This document shows positions 32,246-41,605 of a stretch of 41,605 nucleotides of DNA, piece after piece. The stretch is from Lachnospiraceae bacterium (GTDB lineage: Bacteria; Bacillota; Clostridia; Lachnospirales; Lachnospiraceae). The stretch covers positions 1-41,605 of the forward strand of contig JAAWJI010000036.1 of assembly GCA_022796795.1 (NCBI GenBank), in the 5' to 3' direction. The translations under genes were made by a program, and so were the position numbers. The notes beneath the pieces are model-generated. The model saw only the letters and a list, made by a program, of their open reading frames with translations. It was not told the origin of the DNA and did no database searches. The first letter of the stretch is position 1; each line of letters opens with the position of its first letter.

Positions 32246-34729
32246 ATGCCAAAGTCATTGTATGTCGATCCCGACAAAATGCGTGCTGAGGGAAAAATTA
32301 CATTTAAGGATATTCCTGTCAACACCTACAAGAAATCTGTTAAGGAAGAGCTGGATGAGGGGAATTTCACAAAGGAGGATCTGATTCGTATTTTCCGCGA
32401 TATGACCATCTGCCGCGAGTTTGAGGATATGCTGAATCAGATCAAGACCCAGGCCAAGTATGCGGATGTAGAGACCACCTATCCGGGACCTGCCCATCTG
32501 TCTCTGGGGCAGGAGGCTGCAGCTGTTGGAGAGGCTTATCTCTTGAATAAGGAGGATTTCACCTTCGGAAGCCACAGAAGCCACAGCGAGATCCTGGCAA
32601 AGTGCCTGTCCTGTATTCAGAAGCTGGATGACAAAGAGCTTATGGAGGATATGGAGAATTTCTTCGATGGCAAGACGCTGAAAGCCATCCAGACTGTGAG
32701 CAAGGCAGACGGAGATGTGAAGGAGCTGGCCATTGAATTTATCGTATATGGCGCTCTGGCCGAGCTGTTTGCCCGGGAGAATGGATTCCACAAGGGACTG
32801 GGCGGTTCCATGCATGCGTTCTTCCTTCCCTTTGGCGTATATCCCAACAACGCTCTGGTAGGCGGCTCCGCAACCATTTCCACCGGTGCGGCTCTGTTTA
32901 AAAAGTGCAACGATAAGGGCGGCGTGGTAGTGGCCAACCTGGGCGACGGCTCCATGGGCCGGGGGCCTGTGTGGGAGGCTCTTTCCTTTGCCACCATGGA
33001 TCAGTATAAGACTCTGTGGGAAGAGGGCAGAAACGGCGGCCTTCCCCTGATCTTCAACATCAATAATAACAGCTACGGCATGGGCGGACAGACCAACGGC
33101 GAGACCATGGGCTACGGAGAGCTGGCTCGTATGGGAGCAGGCGTGACGGAGAGCCAGCTTCATGCAGAGCGGGTAGACGGCTACAATCCCCTGGCTGTAA
33201 TCGACGCATATCGCCGCAAGATGCCCCTGGTAAAGGGTGGAGAGGGCCCCGTGTTCCTGGATGTGGTCACCTACCGTCTGCTGGGACATTCCACCTCCGA
33301 CCAGAATGCTTACCGTACCAAGGAGGAGATTGAGGCCTGGAAGGCGCAGGATCCGTTGGTAACCTACCGCAAGGCCCTGGTAGAGGCCGGTGTGGCAGAG
33401 GACAGCGTATTTGAGGAGATCTGGACCAAGACCAGAGAGAGAATGGCCCGCATCTGCCGTCTGGCTGCAGATAAAGAGGCGTCTCCCTACCTTGATTTTG
33501 ACAAGGATCCGGCCATCATTGAGCGGCTTATGTACAACAACGGCAAGCAGCGCAGCATGGATCCCGGCAGAGAAGCTTCTGTCACAGGACCCAAGGAGAG
33601 CTGCAAGCGCTATATGGATATCCAGAAGAAGGTGCGGACACACTTGGATGCCAGCGGCAAGGAAGTCAGCGCCATGAAGCGCTACAACATCCGCGATGCC
33701 ATTTTCGAGCCCATGTTTAACAAGTATTATGAGGATCCTACATTGATTGCCTACGGCGAGGATGTGCGTGACTGGGGCGGCGCTTTTGCCGTATACCGCG
33801 GATTTACAGATGTAATTCCTTATTCCAGACTGTTTAACTCTCCCATTTCTGAGTCTGCTATCGTGGGTACGGCCGTTGGCTACACCATGTGCGGAGGCCG
33901 TGCGGTGGTAGAGCTGATGTACGCGGACTTCATCGGCTGCTGCGGAGATGAAATCTTCAACCAGATGGCAAAATGGCAGGCTATGAGCGCCGGCATCCTG
34001 AAAATGCCCTTGATCCTGCGCGTGTCCGTAGGTTCCAAGTATGGCGCACAGCATTCCCAGGACTGGACCTCCATGTGCGCCCATGTTCCGGGCCTGAAGG
34101 TTTGCTTCCCGGCTACCCCCTATGAGGCAAAGGGATTGATGCAGGCAGCTCTGAACGGAACGGATCCGGTAGTGTTCTTTGAGAGCCAGAGAATTTACGA
34201 TATCGGTGAGAAATTCCATGAGGGCGGCGTTCCCGAGGGCGAGTATGAGATCGAAATCGGTGATGTGGATGTGCTGAAGCCCGGCTCCGATATCACCATG
34301 CTGACCATCGGTGCAACCTTGTACCGGGCTATGGATGCAGTGAAAGAGCTGGAGGAGAAATATGGTCTGTCTGTAGAGGTAATTAACCTGCACAGCCTGG
34401 CTCCGCTGGATTACACCAAGATCATCGAGTCTGTGAAGAAGACAGGCAAGGTGGTTATGGCTTCCGATGCCTGCGCAAGAGGTTCCTTCCTGGATGAGGT
34501 GGCAAAGAACATTACAGAGCTGGCATTTGATTACCTGGATGCACCGCCGGTAATCGTAGGCGCACAGAACTGGATTACGCCTCCCTACGAGTACGATCAC
34601 TACTTCTTCCCGCAGAAAGAGTGGATTCTGGATGCGATCAATGAGAAGATCGTTCCCCTGGAGGGCTACAAGCCGCTGACCAACGTGACAGCGGTAGAGC
34701 AGATGAGAAAACTGAAATTTGGCGTATAA
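32246..34729 (+). CDS. Fused E1 alpha-beta subunit of 2-oxoacid dehydrogenase
   Basis: A thiamine diphosphate enzyme of 827 residues that joins the two E1 subunits in one chain. Residues 1-455 form the alpha part: YPGPAHLSLGQEAAAVGEAYLL, FTFGSHRSHSEILAK, GLGGSMHAFF, and the ThDP motif from LGDGS (near 233) to NNNSYGM (near 275). The spacing is longer than in most relatives. Residues 477-827 form the beta part (RYNIRDAIFEPMFNKYYEDP, LIAYGEDV, SPISESAIVGTAVGYT, GSKYGAQHSQDWTSMCAHVPGLKVCFPATP). It decarboxylates a 2-oxoacid and passes the acyl group to the E2 lipoyl arms. The ATG follows AGGAGA. Such fusions exist in some acetoin-type or branched-chain-type complexes; the substrate here is not settled. 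Confidence 0.92.
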   Translation: MPKSLYVDPDKMRAEGKITFKDIPVNTYKKSVKEELDEGNFTKEDLIRIFRDMTICREFEDMLNQIKTQAKYADVETTYPGPAHLSLGQEAAAVGEAYLLNKEDFTFGSHRSHSEILAKCLSCIQKLDDKELMEDMENFFDGKTLKAIQTVSKADGDVKELAIEFIVYGALAELFARENGFHKGLGGSMHAFFLPFGVYPNNALVGGSATISTGAALFKKCNDKGGVVVANLGDGSMGRGPVWEALSFATMDQYKTLWEEGRNGGLPLIFNINNNSYGMGGQTNGETMGYGELARMGAGVTESQLHAERVDGYNPLAVIDAYRRKMPLVKGGEGPVFLDVVTYRLLGHSTSDQNAYRTKEEIEAWKAQDPLVTYRKALVEAGVAEDSVFEEIWTKTRERMARICRLAADKEASPYLDFDKDPAIIERLMYNNGKQRSMDPGREASVTGPKESCKRYMDIQKKVRTHLDASGKEVSAMKRYNIRDAIFEPMFNKYYEDPTLIAYGEDVRDWGGAFAVYRGFTDVIPYSRLFNSPISESAIVGTAVGYTMCGGRAVVELMYADFIGCCGDEIFNQMAKWQAMSAGILKMPLILRVSVGSKYGAQHSQDWTSMCAHVPGLKVCFPATPYEAKGLMQAALNGTDPVVFFESQRIYDIGEKFHEGGVPEGEYEIEIGDVDVLKPGSDITMLTIGATLYRAMDAVKELEEKYGLSVEVINLHSLAPLDYTKIIESVKKTGKVVMASDACARGSFLDEVAKNITELAFDYLDAPPVIVGAQNWITPPYEYDHYFFPQKEWILDAINEKIVPLEGYKPLTNVTAVEQMRKLKFGV

Positions 34730-34781
34730 TACGCAGAATGAATGAGACAGCTGCTGCATAAAAACAGAAAGCTGAGACAGG

Positions 34782-34818
34782 GACAGGGCGGGATTTTCTG
34801 CCCTGTCTTATGTTTTTT
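34782..34818 (+). terminator. Terminator candidate between E1 and lplA
   Basis: GACAGGGC at 34782-34789 pairs with GCCCTGTC at 34800-34807 over a 10-base loop, followed by TTATGTTTTTT. The lipoate ligase gene may therefore be only partly co-transcribed with the dehydrogenase genes. Confidence 0.7.
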
Positions 34819-34929
34819 GTTGAAAGGTTCAACCAGACTGCAAAGAGCCCTGTGCCGAGCGGACCCTGGATGGAAAATAAAAGGCATGCTTTATGTTCCG
34901 GAGAGCAGAGAACTAGGAGGAGAGAAACC

Positions 34930-35916
34930 ATGAACAACTACTTCATACAAACTTACACGTACAATCCATGGTGGAATCTGGCTGTGGAAAAATATCTGGC
35001 GGATCGGATCCAGCCCGGCGACGTGCTGCTCTACCTGTGGCAGAATGACCACACCGTAGTCATCGGCCGCAACCAAAACGCACTGCGGGAGTGCCGGGCG
35101 CAGCTTTTGGAGGACCGGGGAGGCTTCCTGGCCCGGAGAACCACAGGAGGCGGGGCAGTCTATCATGATCTGGGAAACCTGTGCTTTACTTTTGCCGCCT
35201 CCCCGGAGCAGTATGATCTGCAGCGTCAGATGAGCGTTGTGCAGCAGGCCTGTAGAAAATTCCACATTGAGACCCATTTCTCCGGCCGCAACGATATCAT
35301 TACGGAGGATGGCTATAAATTTTCGGGAAATGCCTTTTCCGTCACTTCCCGGTGCAAAATTCAGCACGGTACCCTTATGGTAAACGTGGATGTGAGCAAA
35401 CTTGGGGAATACCTGACGCCTTCCAGGGAAAAGATGAAAGCCAAGGGCGTAAAGTCTGTCCAGTCCCGGGTATGCAACCTGCAGGACCTGAATCCGGCTG
35501 TAACCACAGATGACATGCGCCAGGCGCTAAAGCAGGCCTTTGGAGAAGAATACGGAGAATTTACAGAATTGTCTCCAGAAGGTCTGGACTGCCCGGAGGT
35601 ACAGGAAACCTACCGCTTGTACTCTTCCTGGGACTGGAAATTCGGCAAATCTCCAGAGTGCGAGACCATGTACAGCAAGCGCTTCAACTGGGGGGAGATT
35701 CAGGTGTATCTGAAGTTGAATAACCTGAATATCAGCCAGTGCAAGGTGTACTCAGACGCGCTGGATGTGGAACTGCCCGGGCTTATGGAGAAACTGCTCC
35801 TGGGAAAGCGCTATGATATGCAGGGAGTGTCTGTAGACGAGCTGCCAGAGGCTTCGGCGAAGCAAAAGGAACGGCTGTGGGAGGCAGTGGAGTGGTTGTC
35901 GGGGATACGGGAGTAA
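34930..35916 (+). CDS. lplA: Lipoate-protein ligase A
   Basis: A ligase of 328 residues that activates free lipoate with ATP and attaches it to the lipoyl lysines. Conserved features: the N-terminal NPWWNLAVEKYL, VVIGRNQNALRE, the catalytic-site strand ARRTTGGGAVYHDLGNLCFTF, FSGRNDIITEDGYKFSGNAFSVTSRCKIQHGTLMVNVDV with the lysine of the KFSGNA motif, and a C-terminal accessory domain (from about 245). The start at 34930 follows AGGAGGAGAGA. It stands directly after the dehydrogenase genes, whose E2 has three lipoyl domains; it is the obvious enzyme to modify them, and suggests that lipoate is scavenged from outside. The length is normal for the family. Confidence 0.95.
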   Translation: MNNYFIQTYTYNPWWNLAVEKYLADRIQPGDVLLYLWQNDHTVVIGRNQNALRECRAQLLEDRGGFLARRTTGGGAVYHDLGNLCFTFAASPEQYDLQRQMSVVQQACRKFHIETHFSGRNDIITEDGYKFSGNAFSVTSRCKIQHGTLMVNVDVSKLGEYLTPSREKMKAKGVKSVQSRVCNLQDLNPAVTTDDMRQALKQAFGEEYGEFTELSPEGLDCPEVQETYRLYSSWDWKFGKSPECETMYSKRFNWGEIQVYLKLNNLNISQCKVYSDALDVELPGLMEKLLLGKRYDMQGVSVDELPEASAKQKERLWEAVEWLSGIRE

Positions 35917-35930
35917 GCAGGAAAGTTCAA

Positions 35931-35983
35931 AAAGAGCCAGAAAAGGGTCGCTTCAATCAGAAACGACCCTTTTCTGGCTCTTT
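35931..35983. terminator. Bidirectional terminator between lplA and vanZ-like gene
   Basis: A perfect 20-bp stem (35931-35950 with 35964-35983; outer part AAAGAGCCAG, inner part AAAAGGGTCG) with a T-rich run on the plus strand and A-rich on the other. The convergent minus-strand gene stops inside the loop at 35953, so its last codons form half of the stem. Confidence 0.92.
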
Positions 35984-36489
35984 CTCTTTTTTTTCCTCCG
36001 ATCCCGAAAAATAGTCACTCTCCCGGTAAAACATACAATACGCACCAGAATGATTCCTATAAACACTCCGATGCTGTCGATACACACATCCCGCTTAGAG
36101 GGTCCCCGGCCGGCCACAAAGGATTGATGATATTCGTCCAGACAGGCGCACAGGACGCAAAAACCGCCAGCCAGGATCATCAGGGCAATTCCACGCAGTC
36201 GATATACATATAGAGGAAAAGAAACGCACACTGCCAGCAGGAAGTATTCTGTCACATGGGCCAGCTTGCGCACATAGGGGTGGAATTCCCTGGCGTAGGC
36301 TTCCACCTGAGCGGCGCTCCAGCCGGCCTCAAAGGATTCATTGGTGATAACCATAAGCTTGTAGGTGACCCGCCAGCTTAGATTTCCAGAGTCCGAGCCG
36401 GATTGGGCGGAGAGCTGGAAGATTACGTAGAGCATGAAAATAGCCGGTAAAAAGGAAAAGGGTTTTAGGAACCATTTTATGTATCGCAT
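35953..36489 (-). CDS. VanZ-family membrane protein
   Basis: An integral membrane protein of about 178 residues. Four hydrophobic segments are expected: the first (FSFLPAIFMLYVIFQLSAQ) holds the family start; HVTEYFLLAVCVSFPLYVYRL, LMILAGGFCVLCACLDEYHQSF and IGVFIGIILVRIVCFT follow. The motifs RKLAHVTEYF and DEYHQSFVAGRGPSKRDVCIDSIG are diagnostic of VanZ-like proteins, a family linked to teicoplanin resistance and lipid or cell envelope biology but mostly of unknown function. The start ATG 36489 is preferred because GAGGT precedes it; 36591 and 36507 are longer alternatives. The C-terminus is highly basic (RDRRKKKRKSQKR) and lies in the cytoplasm. It stands alone, convergent to lplA. Confidence 0.85.
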   Translation of the reverse strand: MRYIKWFLKPFSFLPAIFMLYVIFQLSAQSGSDSGNLSWRVTYKLMVITNESFEAGWSAAQVEAYAREFHPYVRKLAHVTEYFLLAVCVSFPLYVYRLRGIALMILAGGFCVLCACLDEYHQSFVAGRGPSKRDVCIDSIGVFIGIILVRIVCFTGRVTIFRDRRKKKRKSQKRVVSD

Positions 36490-36685
36490 GAAATACCTCA
36501 CATTCATTTTAAAGTAGGGCAGCGCCGGAAACATGTGAAATCTTACTTCTGGAGCTGCTCTGTTGCTGATATTTAAAAAAGAGCATAACATAAAGAATGC
36601 GGAAAATCCATAACAGATTCTTAAGAAATCATAAATTATTTTTGGAAAATATTATCCGCTGCTGCTGCACTATGCAGAAAAATAC
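36490..36685. other. Divergent spacer upstream of the str operon
   Basis: No gene or clear conserved element is seen; the sequence is AT-rich. It must hold the promoter of the minus-strand VanZ-like gene, which I could not place with confidence. Confidence 0.4.
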
Positions 36686-36714
36686 TTGACAGATCCAAGG
36701 TTTTCCCCTATAAT
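36686..36714 (+). promoter_or_regulatory. Consensus promoter of str operon
   Basis: Perfect TTGACA at 36686-36691, a 17-bp spacer and perfect TATAAT at 36709-36714. Transcription would start near 36721, at a 5' hairpin (GGCATGCGTGAAAA at 36720-36733 with TTTTTTCGTGTGCC at 36739-36752, several G-U pairs) that may protect the mRNA end. Confidence 0.92.
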
Positions 36715-36826
36715 TATCTGGCATGCGTGAAAACATGGTTTTTTCGTGTGCCATCAGTGAATACTGACAATGCAACCTGACCAGGGCCGGCATACATGCC
36801 TGCCACTATTACAGGAGGTGAAAGGA

Positions 36827-37249
36827 ATGCCAACATTTAACCAGTTAGTCAGAAAAGGAAGACAGACATCTGTAAAGAAGTCTACAGCTCCTGCTCTTCA
36901 GAAAGGATTTAACTCTCTGAAGAAAAGAGCCACGGATACTTCTGCTCCCCAGAAGCGCGGTGTTTGTACAGCCGTAAAGACTGCTACCCCGAAGAAGCCT
37001 AACTCTGCTCTTCGTAAGATCGCCAGAGTACGTCTTTCCAACGGCATCGAGGTAACCAGCTATATTCCAGGTGAGGGACACAACCTGCAGGAGCATAGCG
37101 TGGTGCTGATCCGCGGCGGTAGAGTAAAGGACCTGCCCGGTACCAGATATCACATTATCCGCGGTACGCTGGATACGGCAGGAGTGGCAAAGAGAAGACA
37201 GGCCCGTTCCAAATACGGCGCTAAGAGACCGAAAGACGCCAAGAAGTAA
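36827..37249 (+). CDS. rpsL: 30S ribosomal protein S12
   Basis: Ribosomal protein S12, 140 residues, at the decoding centre of the 30S subunit. The N-terminus ([19 protein letters not shown]) and the central [20 protein letters not shown] are nearly invariant. The lysine of PKKPNS, where streptomycin-resistance changes occur, is in the sensitive form. [13 protein letters not shown] near the end reads [22 protein letters not shown] precedes ATG 36827. First gene of the str operon. Confidence 0.97.
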   Translation: MPTFNQLVRKGRQTSVKKSTAPALQKGFNSLKKRATDTSAPQKRGVCTAVKTATPKKPNSALRKIARVRLSNGIEVTSYIPGEGHNLQEHSVVLIRGGRVKDLPGTRYHIIRGTLDTAGVAKRRQARSKYGAKRPKDAKK

Positions 37250-38055
<806 letters not shown>

Positions 38056-38073
38056 TGTAAGGAGGAAAATCCT

Positions 38074-40191
38074 GTGGCTGGAAGAGAATATCCATTGGAG
38101 AGAACCAGAAATATTGGAATCATGGCTCATATCGATGCGGGTAAGACTACATTGACAGAGCGGATCCTGTATTATACTGGTGTAAACTATAAAATTGGAG
38201 ATACTCACGAGGGAACTGCTACCATGGACTGGATGGAGCAGGAACAGGAGCGTGGTATCACGATCACCTCAGCCGCTACAACCTGTCACTGGACAGAGCA
38301 GGAGAATTGCCGCCCCAAGGAAGGCGCACTGGAGCACCGGATCAATATTATTGATACCCCGGGCCATGTGGACTTCACGGTGGAGGTAGAGCGTTCTCTG
38401 CGCGTACTGGACGGTGCGGTAGGCGTTTTCTGCGCAAAGGGCGGTGTGGAGCCTCAGTCCGAAAATGTGTGGCGTCAGGCTGACACCTATAATGTACCGC
38501 GTATGGCATTCATCAACAAGATGGATATCCTGGGCGCGGACTTCTACAACGCAGTAGAGATGATCAAGACAAGACTGGGCAAGAATGCCATCTGCATTCA
38601 GCTGCCCATTGGCAAAGAAGATGAGTTCAAGGGAATTATTGATCTGTTTGAAATGAAAGCCTACATCTATAATGATGAGAAGGGCGAGGACATTGATATT
38701 ACAGATATTCCCGCAGATATGGCGGACGATGCGGAGCTTTACCGCACAGAGCTGGTTGAGAAAATCTGCGAGCTGGACGATGACCTGATGATGGAGTACC
38801 TGGAGGGCGAGGAGCCCACAGCGGAAGCCATGAAGAAAGTGCTTCGCAAGGCTACCTGTGAGTGTACGGCTGTTCCGGTTTGCTGTGGTACGGCATACCG
38901 CAACAAGGGCGTACAGAAGCTGCTGGATGCCATCATCGAATTTATGCCGGCACCTACCGATATCCCCTCTATCAAGGGAACGGATATGGACGGCAACGAG
39001 GCGGAGAGACATTCCTCAGATGCAGAGCCGTTTTCTGCGCTGGCATTTAAGATTATGGCAGACCCCTTTGTGGGGAAACTGGCGTTCTTCCGCGTGTATT
39101 CCGGAACCATGAATTCCGGTTCCTATGTATACAATTCTACCAAGCAGAAGAAAGAGCGTGTGGGACGTATCCTGCAGATGCATGCCAACAAGCGTGCAGA
39201 GCTGGACAAGGTGTATTCCGGAGATATTGCCGCTGCCGTAGGCTTCAAGTTTACCACCACCGGCGATACCATCTGTGATGAGCAGCATCCGGTAATCCTG
39301 GAGTCCATGGAGTTTCCGGAGCCGGTTATCGAGCTGGCTATAGAGCCCAAGACCAAGGCTGGTCAGGGCAAGATGGGAGAGGCTCTTGCGAAATTGGCAG
39401 AGGAGGATCCCACCTTCCGTGCACACACCGATCCGGAGACGGGACAAACCATTATTGCAGGTATGGGCGAGCTGCATCTGGAGATTATCGTAGACCGTCT
39501 GCTGCGTGAGTACAAGGTAGAGGCCAATGTAGGCGCACCTCAGGTTGCCTACAAAGAGACCTTCACCAAGGAAGTGGAAGTGGACAGCAAGTATGCCAAG
39601 CAGTCTGGTGGACGCGGACAGTATGGACATTGTAAGGTTCGTTTTGCTCCCATGGACGCCAACGGCGAGGAGCTGTTCAAGTTCGATTCCGAGGTTGTGG
39701 GCGGCGCGATTCCCAAGGAGTATATCCCGGCTGTAGGCGAGGGTATCGAGGAGGCTGCAAAGGCTGGTATTCTGGGAGGATTCCCGGTGTTGGGTATCCA
39801 CGCTACCGTATACGACGGATCCTACCATGAGGTAGACTCCAGTGAGATGGCATTCCACATTGCCGGTTCCATGGCTTTCAAAGAAGCCATGCACAAGGCG
39901 GGAGCCGTATTGCTTGAGCCTATTATGAAGGTGGAGGTAACTACACCCGAGGATTACATGGGTGATGTAATCGGAGATATCAACAGCCGCCGGGGCCGTA
40001 TCGAAGGTATGGACGATATCGGCGGAGGAAAGATGATCCGCGGATTTGTACCCCTGGCAGAGATGTTCGGATATGCTACCGACCTTCGTTCCAAGACCCA
40101 GGGACGCGGAAACTACTCCATGTTCTTCGAGAAATACGAGCCGGTACCCAAGAGTATCCAGGAAAAGGTGCTTTCCGCAAAAGGGAAGTAA
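38074..40191 (+). CDS. fusA: Elongation factor G
   Basis: A GTPase of 705 residues that drives ribosomal translocation. GTP-binding motifs: AHIDAGKTT (P-loop), [10 protein letters not shown] (switch I), DTPGHVDF and NKMD. The four following domains include the domain IV strand ([13 protein letters not shown]) and the end [15 protein letters not shown]. The start is GTG at 38074 behind AGGAGG; it follows rpsG by 18 bp. All length and motifs are normal for a bacterial EF-G. Confidence 0.97.
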   Translation: MAGREYPLERTRNIGIMAHIDAGKTTLTERILYYTGVNYKIGDTHEGTATMDWMEQEQERGITITSAATTCHWTEQENCRPKEGALEHRINIIDTPGHVDFTVEVERSLRVLDGAVGVFCAKGGVEPQSENVWRQADTYNVPRMAFINKMDILGADFYNAVEMIKTRLGKNAICIQLPIGKEDEFKGIIDLFEMKAYIYNDEKGEDIDITDIPADMADDAELYRTELVEKICELDDDLMMEYLEGEEPTAEAMKKVLRKATCECTAVPVCCGTAYRNKGVQKLLDAIIEFMPAPTDIPSIKGTDMDGNEAERHSSDAEPFSALAFKIMADPFVGKLAFFRVYSGTMNSGSYVYNSTKQKKERVGRILQMHANKRAELDKVYSGDIAAAVGFKFTTTGDTICDEQHPVILESMEFPEPVIELAIEPKTKAGQGKMGEALAKLAEEDPTFRAHTDPETGQTIIAGMGELHLEIIVDRLLREYKVEANVGAPQVAYKETFTKEVEVDSKYAKQSGGRGQYGHCKVRFAPMDANGEELFKFDSEVVGGAIPKEYIPAVGEGIEEAAKAGILGGFPVLGIHATVYDGSYHEVDSSEMAFHIAGSMAFKEAMHKAGAVLLEPIMKVEVTTPEDYMGDVIGDINSRRGRIEGMDDIGGGKMIRGFVPLAEMFGYATDLRSKTQGRGNYSMFFEKYEPVPKSIQEKVLSAKGK

Positions 40192-40211
40192 AAAAATATA
40201 GAAACTAAGGC

Positions 40212-40240
40212 TTGCAAATATCGTGGGTTTGAAATATAAT
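40212..40240 (+). promoter_or_regulatory. Separate promoter for tuf
   Basis: TTGCAA at 40212-40217, a 17-bp spacer and perfect TATAAT at 40235-40240. It lies in the 127-bp gap between fusA and tuf, so EF-Tu can be made at a higher level than the other str products. Confidence 0.8.
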
Positions 40241-40318
40241 CATAGATAGCTGAATGTTTCAGAAGATTTAAAAAAAGAATGTGCCCCAAGAGGCGAAAGT
40301 TTAAGGAGGAATTTAAAA

Positions 40319-41512
40319 ATGGCAAAGGCTAAGTTTGAGAGAAACAAACCGCATTGTAATATCGGTACCATCGGTCACGTAGACCATGGTAAGACTACTC
40401 TGACAGCTGCTATCACCAAGGTACTGTCTGAGAGAGTAGCCGGAAACGTTGCTACAGATTTCGATAACATTGACAAGGCTCCGGAAGAGAGAGAGCGTGG
40501 TATCACCATTTCTACCGCTCACGTAGAGTATGAGACCGACAATCGTCACTATGCTCATGTGGACTGCCCGGGCCATGCTGACTATGTAAAGAACATGATC
40601 ACTGGTGCTGCTCAGATGGACGGCGCTATCCTGGTAGTGGCTGCTACGGATGGTGTTATGGCTCAGACCAAGGAGCACATCCTGCTGTCCCGTCAGGTAG
40701 GCGTTCCCTATATCGTAGTGTTTATGAACAAGTGCGATATGGTAGACGATGAGGAGCTGCTGGAGCTGGTTGACATGGAGATCCGCGAGCTGCTGAACGA
40801 GTACGAGTTCCCGGGAGATGACACTCCGATTATTCAGGGTTCCGCACTGAAGGCTCTGGAAGATCCCAACAGCGAATGGGGCGACAAGGTTATGGAGTTG
40901 ATGGCAGCTGTTGACAAGTGGGTTCCCGATCCTCAGCGTGCAACAGATCAGCCGTTCCTGATGCCTGTAGAGGATGTATTCACCATCACTGGTCGTGGTA
41001 CCGTTGCTACTGGTAGAGTAGAGCGTGGTGTGCTGCATCTGAACGAGGAAGTAGAGATCGTTGGTATTAAAGAGGAGACTCGTAAGACCGTTGTAACCGG
41101 TATCGAGATGTTCCGTAAGCTGTTGGATGAGGCACAGGCTGGTGACAACATCGGCGCACTGCTTCGTGGTGTACAGAGAACCGAGATCGAAAGAGGACAG
41201 GTTATCGTAAAGCCGGGCAGCATTACCTGCCATACCAAGTTCACCGCTCAGGTATACGTACTGACCAAGGACGAGGGTGGCCGTCATACACCGTTCTTCA
41301 ACAACTACAGACCGCAGTTCTACTTCAGAACCACCGACGTAACCGGCGTTTGCAACCTGCCGGAGGGCACCGAGATGTGCATGCCTGGTGACAACGTAGA
41401 GATGAGCATTGAGCTGATTCATCCCATCGCTATGGAGCAGGGTCTTACGTTTGCTATTCGTGAGGGTGGACGTACAGTAGGTTCTGGTCGTGTGGCTACA
41501 ATCATCGAGTAA
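40319..41512 (+). CDS. tuf: Elongation factor Tu
   Basis: A GTPase of 397 residues that delivers aminoacyl-tRNA to the ribosome. The GTP-binding motifs are [46 protein letters not shown] and NKCD. The start follows AAGGAGGA. Its codon choice (mostly GGT, CGT, GCT and the like) differs from the neighbours in the way of a highly expressed gene. It is last in the str operon and closed by a terminator. Confidence 0.98.
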   Translation: MAKAKFERNKPHCNIGTIGHVDHGKTTLTAAITKVLSERVAGNVATDFDNIDKAPEERERGITISTAHVEYETDNRHYAHVDCPGHADYVKNMITGAAQMDGAILVVAATDGVMAQTKEHILLSRQVGVPYIVVFMNKCDMVDDEELLELVDMEIRELLNEYEFPGDDTPIIQGSALKALEDPNSEWGDKVMELMAAVDKWVPDPQRATDQPFLMPVEDVFTITGRGTVATGRVERGVLHLNEEVEIVGIKEETRKTVVTGIEMFRKLLDEAQAGDNIGALLRGVQRTEIERGQVIVKPGSITCHTKFTAQVYVLTKDEGGRHTPFFNNYRPQFYFRTTDVTGVCNLPEGTEMCMPGDNVEMSIELIHPIAMEQGLTFAIREGGRTVGSGRVATIIE

Positions 41513-41534
41513 TTATAATTTATTCAGTAAAATC

Positions 41535-41567
41535 AAGGCTTTCGGGGATTTCTCCGAAAGCCTTTTT
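41535..41567 (+). terminator. Terminator of str operon
   Basis: An 11-bp stem (AAGGCTTTCGG at 41535-41545 with CCGAAAGCCTT at 41554-41564) followed by a T-run. Confidence 0.93.
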
Positions 41568-41575
41568 ATGTGAAA

Positions 41576-41601
41576 AGCCACTTTAGAGAACTAAAGTGGC
41601 T
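41576..41601. repeat. Inverted repeat at window end
   Basis: AGCCACTTTA (41576-41585) and TAAAGTGGCT (41592-41601) form a perfect 10-bp stem around GAGAAC. It may be a terminator for a gene on the other strand beyond the window; the window ends too soon to tell. Confidence 0.6.
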
Positions 41602-41605
41602 ACAT

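Noticed and set aside
32255..34759. 834-residue open frame opposite the E1 gene
   Set aside because: It lies fully antisense to a gene with clear domains, has no ribosome binding site or recognisable motifs, and its composition is that of a shadow frame.

Overview
The window looks like chromosomal DNA of an anaerobic gut-type Clostridia, most likely family Lachnospiraceae. The evidence is the strong AGGAGG-type ribosome binding sites, the near-consensus TTGACA/TATAAT promoters, a YesM/YesN-type two-component pair, UroD-family methyltransferase-like genes, a TRAP transporter, InlB-type surface repeats with a Firmicute-style membrane anchor, and a Firmicute str operon (rpsL-rpsG-fusA-tuf). I do not assign a species. 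No tRNA, rRNA, CRISPR array or intact insertion sequence was seen.

Layout. 1-4342: a UroD-family gene, then a promoter and a sensor kinase/AraC-type response regulator pair. 4343-11953: the most unusual part. It holds a tyrosine recombinase gene whose stop codon lies 4 bp before an imperfect inverted repeat (18/21, including 12 perfect bp). The partner repeat lies about 340 bp away. The enclosed gene-free segment holds a promoter and a large hairpin. Downstream come a small unknown gene, a BTAD regulator with a degenerate GGDEF-like C-terminus, a second small unknown gene and a 1,253-residue repeat-rich surface protein, closed by a terminator. I read this as a candidate recombinase-controlled (phase-variable) surface protein locus. 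11954-12578: the decayed N-terminus of a GH32 glycosidase. 12579-20414: a carbon-acid module with a UroD-like gene, a CdaR-type regulator, a glycerate kinase, a complete DctP/Q/M TRAP transporter and a third UroD-family gene.

20415-27323: a yybP-ykoY (manganese) riboswitch before a YccF-family membrane protein; a Na+/alanine-glycine symporter with a terminator in its leader; a small HPr-like protein divergent from an AraC regulator, MBL hydrolase and MFS permease; and a SleB-type cell wall hydrolase whose best promoter abuts its start codon. 27324-27800 is a gene-free block of interlocking hairpins. 27798-35916 is a 2-oxoacid dehydrogenase module: DeoR regulator, E2 with three lipoyl domains, E3, a fused E1 alpha-beta protein and a lipoate-protein ligase. 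A bidirectional terminator separates this from a convergent VanZ-family gene. 36686-41564 is the str operon, with a consensus promoter, an unusually long structured rpsL-rpsG spacer, a separate promoter for tuf and a terminator.

How the parts may work together. The recombinase, BTAD regulator and surface protein form one plausible surface-variation unit. CdaR, glycerate kinase and the TRAP transporter fit uptake of a sugar acid or other carboxylate with glycerate as an intermediate; the flanking UroD-family proteins may serve demethylation chemistry, although no corrinoid protein is present here. The lipoate ligase next to the dehydrogenase would lipoylate the three E2 domains.
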